Origin: an uncultured Lachnoanaerobaculum sp.
GTDB lineage: Bacteria; Bacillota; Clostridia; Lachnospirales; Lachnospiraceae
Direction: 5' to 3'
Assembly (NCBI GenBank): GCA_938041725.1
Contig: CALISX010000546.1
Location: forward strand, 1 to 5,702
Length of the DNA stretch: 5,702 nt
Within the stretch, counting starts at the first letter, position 1. Each line of letters starts with the position of its first letter. A program made the translations under genes and the position numbers. Positions 1 to 5,193 of this stretch are shown here, one piece after another. The notes beneath the pieces are model-generated. The model saw only the letters and a list, made by a program, of their open reading frames with translations, did not search any database and was not told where the DNA came from.

Positions 1-352
1 AGAAATTAATTTTATGAAGCAAAATGCCATTCTTCATGCGCCCACAACCGAGGCAGGCAAAATCAAAGAAATTATCCGCAAACGCAGGCATGGCAAGGCT
101 TATATCCATTTTGACCTGGATGTATTGGATCCTGCGGAATTTTCCTCCACTCCTTTACATGTGGCGGGAGGGCTTCCCTTCAAAAAAATCATGGAACTAT
201 TTGAGATAATCAGCAGCGAAATGGATCTGGCAGGCTTTGGATTGTACGAGTATCTGCCCACCCCTAAAAAAGAGCCGATACTGGATACCGTAATGGATTT
301 TGTCCAACAGAACATTCTGTACTGTATAAGTCCCCCACCGATGGAAATGTAG
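1..352 (+). CDS. Arginase/agmatinase-superfamily hydrolase, C-terminal part (5' end outside window)
   Basis: The reading frame is open from base 2, upstream of the ATG at 14, so this is the C-terminal 116 residues of a longer protein; family members are usually about 250-320 residues. Counting from the first complete codon, HFDLDVLDP at residues 36-44 is the superfamily metal-binding signature, whose two aspartates D38 and D40 are Mn ligands in known arginases. A later STPLHVAGGL stretch matches the conserved glycine-rich segment, and E83 in GFGLYEYLP matches the glutamate that contacts the substrate guanidinium in arginases. The family hydrolyses guanidino or formimino groups (arginine, agmatine, formiminoglutamate and others) in the cytoplasm. 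The substrate-determining N-terminal half is missing, so I do not assign one. The protein ends in SPPPMEM. It converges on argS, and the stop codon lies inside an inverted repeat. The family call is secure; the exact enzyme is not. Confidence 0.85.
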   Translation, partial: EINFMKQNAILHAPTTEAGKIKEIIRKRRHGKAYIHFDLDVLDPAEFSSTPLHVAGGLPFKKIMELFEIISSEMDLAGFGLYEYLPTPKKEPILDTVMDFVQQNILYCISPPPMEM

Positions 353-388
353 ATGGGCATACTTGCATGCACAATACATTTCCATCGG
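338..388. repeat. Perfect 14-bp inverted repeat overlapping the arginase-family stop codon
   Basis: Bases 338-351 (CCGATGGAAATGTA) are exactly the reverse complement of 375-388. The 23-base loop contains the palindrome TGCATGCA at 364-371. The left arm includes the last codons and the first two bases of the stop codon (350-352). Neither strand shows a T-run after the hairpin, so it is not a textbook intrinsic terminator. It may be a 3' mRNA-stabilising structure or a two-way termination aid between convergent genes. That the repeat exists is certain; its function is not. Confidence 0.7.
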
Positions 389-405
389 AGAGGACAACCG
401 GTATG

Positions 406-428
406 AAAAAGGAGACCTTCCGGCTCTC
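406..428 (-). terminator. Possible weak intrinsic terminator of argS
   Basis: On the - strand, starting at the last base of the argS stop codon, GAGA-(G)-CC pairs with GG-TCTC. This gives six base pairs with one bulged G and a GGAA tetraloop at 421-418. One C follows and then TTTTT (410-406). Position and U-run fit a rho-independent terminator, but the stem is short. Read on the + strand, the same hairpin is followed by TACATTTTA, so it could weakly end the convergent transcript too. Confidence 0.45.
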
Positions 429-2194
429 TACATTTTATCCGGTGCGCTGATTCCCAGCACATGAATGGCACTTTCCAAAATCTCTTTGGTTAACAAAATG
501 CCTGCCAGATAGCTTTGCTTTTTTTCCTCATCGGTTTCCCCCAGAATCTTCACCTCATGATAGAAGGAATTAAGGGCATTGGACAGGGCATACACATACT
601 GGCAGATCCTATGAAGCTCCAGGCTCTCCCAGGCCCCCTCCATCACCTCCGGAAACCGGGAAATTTCCAGATACAGCCGCTTTTGCTGCAGACTCTTTGC
701 CTCTCCCAAAGCCTGCAGGGAAACCTCCTTGGAAGAAGTCTCCCGGTATTTTGCCAGAATAGACTTGATCCGCACAATGGTATATAAAATATAGGGTCCT
801 GTATTCCCCTCAAAGGAGGTAAACCGATCAATATCAAAGATATAGTCCTTAGAGGTCTGATTGGACAAGTCTCCGTATTTAATGGCGGCAAGTCCCACCT
901 GCCGGGCCGTTTCCCAGGCCTCTTCCGAAGATACCGCCCTGGAAAGCATAATCCTTTCATATACAGACCGGTTCACATCCTCAATCAGGTTTTCCAGCCG
1001 CATCACTCCCCCGTCTCTGGTTTTAAAGGGGGTGCCGTCCTTGCCGTTCATGGTGCCAAAACCAATGTAGATCAGCTCCCGCTCCTTTGGCACAATACCC
1101 GCAAGCTTTGCCACCCTGAAAAACTGGGTATAATGGAGCTGCTGGCGTTTATCCGCAACATAGATATACTTATCCGGAGCATAGAGCATTTCCCTTTCCA
1201 CCAAAGTACCCAGATCCGAGGTGGCATACAGGGCTGCCCCGTCGGATTTTTGAATGATGCAGGGAGGATATTCCTTTTTATCCCCCTCCATGGCAATGTC
1301 CACCACCAAGGCTCCCTCGGAAACCCTGGCAATTCCCTTGTCCTTCAAATCCTGAATCACCCCGGGAATATAGGGCTGGGCATCGGATTCCCCCTTCCAC
1401 AGCTCAAAATGCACATCCAGGGCCCCGTAGTTTTTCTTTAGATCCGCCACGGAAAGATCTATAATATGCCGCCAAAGGGCCCGATACCCCCTGTGGCCAG
1501 TCTGCAAAAGAAAAGTGGCCCGCTGGGCTCCTTCCCGGAATGCCCCATCCTCCTTGGCCCGCTTGCTGGCCTGGGGATAGATTCTTTCTAATTCCGAAAG
1601 GGTAAAAGGAGGCTCCGTGGGATACTCTCCCTCATACCCCTCCTGAAAGTACACCAGACCAGGCTGCTCTTCCTTTAAAGCTGCTATAATCAGCCCCATT
1701 TGCAGTCCCCAGTCCCCCAGATGCACATCTCCCATCACTTCATTGCCCAAAAAGGCCCCCAGCCTTTTCATGCTTTCGCCGATCACCGCCGAACGCAAAT
1801 GCCCGATATGCAAAGGCTTCGCCACATTGGCGCCTCCATAGTCCAGGATGATTTTTTCTTTTTTTCCTTCCCGAATGCCAAACCTTTCCTCCCCTGCCAT
1901 TTCCCGAAGATGGGATGCCAAAAAGCCATTGCTGAGATTAAAATTTATAAATCCCGGCTTCAAAGCCTCCACTTTTTCAAAAACAGGGTTTTCCCGAAGC
2001 TCCTCTGCCACCTCCTGGGCAATGTCCATGGGATTTTTCTTATACGCCTTGGCAGCCGCCAGGGCTCCATTGCATTGGTATTCGCAAAGATCCGGCCGGG
2101 TGGAGGCCACAGCCCTGGCCTGGCCTGCGGCATATCCTCTTTTTGCAAAGGCCCCTTTGCATTCCTCTGATAATATTTCCAGAATTGTCTTCAT
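428..2194 (-). CDS. argS: Arginyl-tRNA synthetase (class I)
   Basis: The enzyme charges tRNA-Arg with arginine using ATP in the cytoplasm (EC 6.1.1.19). The protein has 588 residues from the chosen start, within the usual bacterial range. In order it shows the ArgS N-terminal additional domain (about 1-90), the class I signature ANVAKPLHIGHLRS with HIGH at 129-132, the conserved GDVHLGDWG at 155-163, a degenerate KMSKS-loop region GKDGTPFKTRDGG at 384-396 (many bacterial ArgS lack a canonical KMSKS), and the DALR anticodon-binding domain from NTGPY (464-468) to the C-terminal SAPDKM. I start at the ATG at 2194 because GAGGAG lies four bases upstream. An in-frame GTG at 2206 would add MRRK, but its codons are themselves the ribosome binding site. 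The gene follows efp by 71 bases, with a strong hairpin and short U-run in between, so it may be partly uncoupled from efp. Confidence 0.97.
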   Translation of the reverse strand: MKTILEILSEECKGAFAKRGYAAGQARAVASTRPDLCEYQCNGALAAAKAYKKNPMDIAQEVAEELRENPVFEKVEALKPGFINFNLSNGFLASHLREMAGEERFGIREGKKEKIILDYGGANVAKPLHIGHLRSAVIGESMKRLGAFLGNEVMGDVHLGDWGLQMGLIIAALKEEQPGLVYFQEGYEGEYPTEPPFTLSELERIYPQASKRAKEDGAFREGAQRATFLLQTGHRGYRALWRHIIDLSVADLKKNYGALDVHFELWKGESDAQPYIPGVIQDLKDKGIARVSEGALVVDIAMEGDKKEYPPCIIQKSDGAALYATSDLGTLVEREMLYAPDKYIYVADKRQQLHYTQFFRVAKLAGIVPKERELIYIGFGTMNGKDGTPFKTRDGGVMRLENLIEDVNRSVYERIMLSRAVSSEEAWETARQVGLAAIKYGDLSNQTSKDYIFDIDRFTSFEGNTGPYILYTIVRIKSILAKYRETSSKEVSLQALGEAKSLQQKRLYLEISRFPEVMEGAWESLELHRICQYVYALSNALNSFYHEVKILGETDEEKKQSYLAGILLTKEILESAIHVLGISAPDKM

Positions 2195-2198
2195 TTTT

Positions 2199-2204
2199 CT
2201 CCTC
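2199..2204 (-). promoter_or_regulatory. argS ribosome binding site (decides the start)
   Basis: GAGGAG on the - strand sits four bases before the ATG at 2194. It overlaps the alternative GTG at 2206-2204, which argues against that GTG as the start. It lies four bases downstream of the U-run of the hairpin, so any transcript ended there would lack this site. Confidence 0.8.
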
Positions 2205-2208
2205 ACTG

Positions 2209-2240
2209 AAAAGCAGCCGCAGGGAAATCCCGGCGGCTGC
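2209..2240 (-). terminator. Strong hairpin with U4 run between efp and argS
   Basis: On the - strand GCAGCCGC (2240-2233) pairs perfectly with GCGGCTGC (2220-2213). A one-base mismatch follows, then a further GGG/CCC stem closing an ATTT loop. TTTT comes directly after (2212-2209). This has the form of a rho-independent terminator for efp, about 25 bases past its stop codon. The U-run is short, so read-through into argS is plausible and the structure may act as a partial terminator. I see no T-box consensus or other antiterminator partner in this short gap. Confidence 0.75.
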
Positions 2241-2264
2241 AGTCTGCTTCCTGTTTTGGTTTCG

Positions 2265-2270
2265 ATTATA
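2265..2270 (-). promoter_or_regulatory. Possible -10 element for argS
   Basis: A perfect TATAAT on the - strand overlaps the efp stop codon (TAA at 2268-2266). No -35-like hexamer is visible 16-18 bases upstream (AACCGG lies there) and there is no extended -10 TG. A transcript starting near 2258 would carry the 2240-2213 hairpin in a leader of about 64 bases before argS. This is weak evidence, because TATAAT can occur by chance. Confidence 0.25.
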
Positions 2271-2826
2271 CCCTGGAGAGATATTCCCCGGTTCTGGTAT
2301 CAATCTTGATCTTATCTCCCACATTTACAAATAAAGGCACATAAACCACCGCTCCTGTTTCCACAGTAGCCGGCTTCGTAGCGCCCTGGGCAGTGTTTCC
2401 TGCAAAACCAGGCTCCGTCTCTGTAATATCCAGCTCTACAAAGAGAGGAGGCTCCACAGAGAACACATCCCCGTTAAAGGAACAAACCTTTACTGTATCA
2501 TTCTCCTTTACAAACCGCAGGGCATCTCCCACCTTATCTGCATTCAGTGCAATCTGGTCAAAGGTTTCCGCATTCATGAAATGATACATATCCCCGTCAC
2601 TGTAAAGATACTGCATATCCGCCCTGTCAATCCTTGCGGGAGGGAATTTCTCAGTAGGGCGGAAAGTTCTCTCCACCACACTCCCCGTAATCACATTTTT
2701 GATTTTGGTACGGACAAAGGCGGCGCCCTTTCCCGGTTTTACATGCTGGAACTCAAGAATCTGATATACCTGCCCTTCCTCCAGTTCCAAAGTAAGACCA
2801 TTTTTAAATTCACCCGCTGAAATCAT
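2266..2826 (-). CDS. efp: Translation elongation factor P
   Basis: EF-P binds between the P and E sites of ribosomes stalled on consecutive prolines and promotes peptide bond formation. The protein has 186 residues, the normal length, with three beta-barrel domains: a KOW-like domain (about 1-63), a first OB domain (about 67-127) and a C-terminal OB domain (about 130-186). The tip loop [10 protein letters not shown] places the functional lysine at K33. By alignment this equals the 5-aminopentanol-modified K32 of Bacillus subtilis, with one extra residue upstream. The family signature [19 protein letters not shown] follows at 135-153. The ATG at 2826 is the earliest possible start, as the preceding in-frame codon is TGA; AGGAGG lies eight bases upstream. 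The protein itself contains two diprolyl sites (P62-P63 and P126-P127). Its own promoter begins right after aroQ, and a hairpin terminator follows. Confidence 0.98.
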   Translation of the reverse strand: MISAGEFKNGLTLELEEGQVYQILEFQHVKPGKGAAFVRTKIKNVITGSVVERTFRPTEKFPPARIDRADMQYLYSDGDMYHFMNAETFDQIALNADKVGDALRFVKENDTVKVCSFNGDVFSVEPPLFVELDITETEPGFAGNTAQGATKPATVETGAVVYVPLFVNVGDKIKIDTRTGEYLSRV

Positions 2827-2866
2827 TCATCATTCCTCCTAAACTTTGTTTCGTCAACCTTAAACT

Positions 2867-2895
2867 ATTCTATACTAATTTTTCTTTGGTTGCAA
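2867..2895 (-). promoter_or_regulatory. Sigma-A-type promoter of efp
   Basis: On the - strand TTGCAA (2895-2890, four of six consensus bases) is separated by exactly 17 bases from TAGAAT (2872-2867, five of six). The spacer is A/T-rich. The -35 starts at the first base after the aroQ stop codon. The predicted start near 2860 gives a leader of about 33 bases ending in AGGAGG (2840-2835) and the efp ATG. This would let efp be expressed independently of the shikimate operon. Confidence 0.65.
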
Positions 2896-3357
2896 CTACT
2901 GTATCTGTTTGCCGGAACAGGTTTCCTGTCCGGCTGCTGCCACATACTCCAAAGCCAGAAGATATCCCCTTGTTCCCAGCCCGGCAATCTGTCCCGTACA
3001 AACCGGGGCTGTCAGAGAAGTATGCCGAAACTCCTCCCTTTGATGGATATTGGAAATATGCACCTCAATCTTCACACAGGAAAAAACCTCCAGGGCATCC
3101 CGCAGGGCCACAGAGGTGTGGGTGAAGGCACCGGGATTGATCACAATCCCATCCACACCTTCTAAATAGGCCCTTTGGAGCCTGTCCACAATCTCCCCCT
3201 CATGGTTGCTTTGAAAACACTCCGCCTCCATTCCCAGTTCCCCGGCTCTTTTGACAATGCTTTCCACCAAAGCCTGATATCCTTCTTTTCCATACACATC
3301 CGGGTTTCGAATTCCTAAAAAATTCAAATTCACCCCGTTCACAACCAAAACCTTCAT
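2896..3357 (-). CDS. aroQ: Type II 3-dehydroquinate dehydratase
   Basis: The enzyme removes water from 3-dehydroquinate to form 3-dehydroshikimate, step three of the shikimate pathway (EC 4.2.1.10); type II enzymes are usually dodecamers. The protein has 153 residues, typical of the family. NGVNLNFLGIRNPDVYG (7-23) carries the flexible-loop arginine R17 and the catalytic tyrosine Y22. INPGAFTHTSVALRDAL (73-89) binds substrate, VHISN (99-103) holds the catalytic histidine H100, and REEFRH (107-112) and APVCTGQIAGLG follow as expected. The ATG at 3357 overlaps the aroE stop as ATGA. An upstream in-frame start at 3432 would add 25 residues that are only aroE read in another frame, so I rejected it. 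AGGAGG at 3376-3371 is 13 bases away, rather far, so re-initiation by ribosomes finishing aroE is likely. A bulged 10-bp hairpin lies in the last codons (2911-2934). Confidence 0.97.
   Translation of the reverse strand: MKVLVVNGVNLNFLGIRNPDVYGKEGYQALVESIVKRAGELGMEAECFQSNHEGEIVDRLQRAYLEGVDGIVINPGAFTHTSVALRDALEVFSCVKIEVHISNIHQREEFRHTSLTAPVCTGQIAGLGTRGYLLALEYVAAAGQETCSGKQIQ
2911..2934. repeat. Strong hairpin inside the 3' end of aroQ
   Basis: GCCGG-A-ACAGG (2911-2921) pairs with CCTGTCCGGC (2925-2934): ten base pairs with one bulged A on the + strand and a three-base loop. It falls in the variable C-terminal tail of AroQ. The - strand transcript shows no T-run after it, so it is not an intrinsic terminator. 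It ends about 16 bases before the -35 of the efp promoter and could protect the operon mRNA's 3' end or slow polymerase. Confidence 0.6.
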
Positions 3358-4217
3358 GAATTTCTCAATGCCTCCTCCAAACGGACCCTGGCTTCCTCCA
3401 GACCCTGGGGCGGAATTTCCTTCCCCGTCCACAGGCTAAAGGCCCTGGCCCCCTGGTAAATCAGCATCCCCAGTCCGCTGATTCCAGGTTTGCCAGCTGC
3501 CCTGCACCGGCGCAAAAAGGCTGTTTCCAGGGGAGTATATACCAAATCCACCCCGGCAGCCATTTTTTCAAAAAAAGCCGGATCAGAAATAATACAGTCC
3601 TCCCGGTGGGGATACATCCCCACACTGGTGGTTTGAAATACCACCAAACCCTCGGGCAGGCGGGAAACATCCCTTCTTACCTCTTCCAAACTGCATACAT
3701 CTATGGGCATGGAAAAAAACCTTTTGCTCTCCCTTTGCAGCGCCCTGGCCCTGTCCGCATCCCGGTTTACAATGCAGAGGCTAAAGGCGCCCTCCTGACC
3801 GCACATATGCACCACGGATTTGGCAGCCCCCCCTGCCCCCAGAATACAAACCGGTCGGTTTTTAATCTCAATCCCCTGGGATTTCACCAGAGCGCCGATG
3901 CCGTAAATATCCGTATTATAGCCTGTAAAGCCTCCTTCGCTGCGCACCAAAGTGTTCACCGCCCCAATGGATCCGGCGGTTTCATCCACCTCTGCCAGCT
4001 CCGGTATGACCTGGGTTTTATAGGGAATGGTGACATTCAAACCGCAAAATCCCAGATGCCAGGCTCCCTGGATGGCCAAAGCCAGGTTTTCCTTGACGGG
4101 ATAGGGGGCATAGTAAATTTTTTCTCCGGTATGTTTTCCGAAGATTTCATGGAGCAGGGGAGATAGGCTGTGTCCAATGGGATAGCCTATGACCCCCAGT
4201 ATCCTTGCCTGATTCAT
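3354..4217 (-). CDS. aroE: Shikimate 5-dehydrogenase (NADP-dependent)
   Basis: The enzyme reduces 3-dehydroshikimate to shikimate with NADPH (EC 1.1.1.25), directly after the AroQ step. The protein has 287 residues, as expected. GYPIGHSLSP (11-20) supplies the two substrate serines S17 and S19. NVTIPYK (61-67) ends in the catalytic lysine K67, N88 lies in AVNTL, and D103 in GYNTD is the catalytic partner. GAGGAAKS (127-134) is the dinucleotide loop, and NRDADR (151-156) stands where NADP enzymes usually have NRTxxR. QTTSVGM (195-201), YTPLETAFL and YQGARAF (254-260) complete the family pattern. The ATG at 4217 is chosen because AGGAG lies six bases upstream and the codon overlaps the preceding stop as ATGA. 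Starting at 4346 would add 43 residues of out-of-frame phosphatase sequence. The NRT-to-NRD change is the only departure that caught my eye. Confidence 0.97.
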   Translation of the reverse strand: MNQARILGVIGYPIGHSLSPLLHEIFGKHTGEKIYYAPYPVKENLALAIQGAWHLGFCGLNVTIPYKTQVIPELAEVDETAGSIGAVNTLVRSEGGFTGYNTDIYGIGALVKSQGIEIKNRPVCILGAGGAAKSVVHMCGQEGAFSLCIVNRDADRARALQRESKRFFSMPIDVCSLEEVRRDVSRLPEGLVVFQTTSVGMYPHREDCIISDPAFFEKMAAGVDLVYTPLETAFLRRCRAAGKPGISGLGMLIYQGARAFSLWTGKEIPPQGLEEARVRLEEALRNS

Positions 4218-4717
4218 TTTTTGCTCCTGTGATAAAAAAACAAAAGGATCCTTTCCGGAATCCGTTTTAATACAATCTGGATCTCTTCTTTGGGATGAAT
4301 GGGCTTTACCAAAACTGCATGGATCCCAGCTCTTTTGGCTCCCCATATGTCGGTAAACAGCTGATCTCCCACAAAAAGACTTTCCTCCCCCTTCACTCCC
4401 AGCATGCCCAGAGCTTTTTGGTAGCCCTTGACAGAGGGCTTGTTGGCCTTGGCCACAAACAAGGTTTTCACCTTTAAAGCCAAAGGTTCCACCCTTTTGG
4501 CCCTGTTATTGGAAATCAAACAGGTTTTCAGACCCATCCGGTGCAGATGTTTAAAAAAGGCCCCAAGCCTTTCATCGGCCTGGGCCCCATGGGGGGTGAG
4601 GGTGTTGTCAATATCAAAAAGCACCGCCCTTTTCCCCTCTGCTAAAAAACGGGAAAAATCAATGGTATAAATACTCTCTTCCTCCTGATCTGGAAGAAAT
4701 CTTTCAAAAAACCCCAT
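4214..4717 (-). CDS. YqeG-family HAD-IIIA phosphatase
   Basis: The protein is a small cytoplasmic member of the HAD superfamily (167 residues), close to YqeG of Bacillus subtilis, which also sits near aroE there. Motif I is LFDIDNTLTP, with nucleophile and acid D35 and D37. Motif II is LISNN (68-71 for ISNN), motif III is the lysine K93 in ANKPS, and motif IV is VGDQLFTDIWGAKRAG, with D118 and D123 as probable Mg ligands. There is no large cap domain, as usual in subclass III. The physiological substrate is not established for the family as far as I know. Two starts are possible: ATG at 4717, with GGA eight bases upstream and two bases after the nrdR stop, or GTG at 4723, which makes a GTGA overlap and adds two residues. 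I prefer the ATG. The 3' end overlaps aroE by ATGA, suggesting coupled translation. Confidence 0.9.
   Translation of the reverse strand: MGFFERFLPDQEEESIYTIDFSRFLAEGKRAVLFDIDNTLTPHGAQADERLGAFFKHLHRMGLKTCLISNNRAKRVEPLALKVKTLFVAKANKPSVKGYQKALGMLGVKGEESLFVGDQLFTDIWGAKRAGIHAVLVKPIHPKEEIQIVLKRIPERILLFFYHRSKK
4224..4228 (-). promoter_or_regulatory. aroE ribosome binding site (decides the start)
   Basis: AGGAG on the - strand, embedded in the last codons of the YqeG-family gene, lies six bases before the aroE ATG at 4217. It supports that start over the much longer frame opening at 4346. Confidence 0.75.
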
Positions 4718-4719
4718 AA

Positions 4720-5178
4720 TCACTTTCCGGAGCGGATGATTTTATTCAGCTCCTCCATAAAGGTGCTTAAGTCCTTAAACTCCCGGTACACAGAAGCAAA
4801 GCGCACATAGGCCACCTCATCCAAAGCCTGCAGCCGCTCCATCACCATTTCTCCAATAATACTGGAGGCAATCTCTGTCTGCTCCCTGGCAAAGAGAGCC
4901 GTTTCAATTTCATCCAGAACCCTGTGAATATCCCCGGCGCTTACCGCCCTTTTATGGCAGCTTTGGAGAATTCCCCTTTCTATTTTACTTCTATCATAGG
5001 GTTCTCGGGAATTGTCTTTTTTAATCACCATCAAAGGAACGGTTTCCAGCTTTTCATAGGTGGTAAAGCGCTTCCCGCAGGTCTCACACTGCCTCCTTCT
5101 TCGGATAGAGGCATTGTCGTCTGCAGGTCTGGAATCAATCACCTTGGTATCCTGGGCAAAACAAAAGGGACATTTCAT
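4720..5178 (-). CDS. nrdR: Transcriptional repressor NrdR
   Basis: NrdR senses ATP and dATP and represses ribonucleotide reductase genes by binding paired NrdR boxes. The protein has 152 residues, the standard size. An N-terminal zinc ribbon uses C3, C6, C31 and C34, with the basic run SIRRRRQCETC just before the second pair. KRFTTYEK (36-43) follows. The ATP-cone domain runs from about 49 (VIKKDNSREPYDRSKIERGI) to about 139, ending in the conserved YVRFASVYREF. The ATG at 5178 has GAGG eight bases upstream. The gene lies 15 bases after the membrane-protein stop and two bases (or a 4-base overlap) before the YqeG-family gene, so it is an internal operon member. I saw no NrdR-box pair in the window, so its targets must lie elsewhere. 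Confidence 0.97.
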   Translation of the reverse strand: MKCPFCFAQDTKVIDSRPADDNASIRRRRQCETCGKRFTTYEKLETVPLMVIKKDNSREPYDRSKIERGILQSCHKRAVSAGDIHRVLDEIETALFAREQTEIASSIIGEMVMERLQALDEVAYVRFASVYREFKDLSTFMEELNKIIRSGK

Positions 5179-5193
5179 GGATGACGCCTCACA

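Noticed and set aside
403..450. 15-codon + strand open frame (MKKETFRLSTFYPVR) with GGAGAGG nine bases upstream
   Set aside because: It is antisense to the argS 3' end. Its AAAAA start is simply the complement of the argS terminator U-run and the peptide is unremarkable, so I treat it as chance.
100..471. 123-codon open frame on the - strand opposite the arginase-family gene
   Set aside because: It would overlap the catalytic-motif region of a clear arginase-family gene and the 3' end of argS, and its translation has no coherent domain.
2195..2206. Upstream GTG start for argS adding MRRK
   Set aside because: Those four codons contain the GAGGAG ribosome binding site of the ATG at 2194, and typical ArgS proteins begin at the equivalent of that ATG.
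1848..2309. 153-codon open frame on the + strand across the argS start and the efp-argS gap
   Set aside because: It is antisense to two secure genes, has a low-complexity translation with no family resemblance, and is explained by argS codon composition.
2827..2895. NrdR box or other operator in the efp promoter
   Set aside because: No pair of palindromic NrdR-like boxes is visible, and the short TAAACT repeats in this A/T-rich gap are too weak to call.
3606..4166. 186-codon open frame on the + strand
   Set aside because: It lies wholly inside aroE on the opposite strand, and its translation shows no recognisable motifs. It is a shadow frame.
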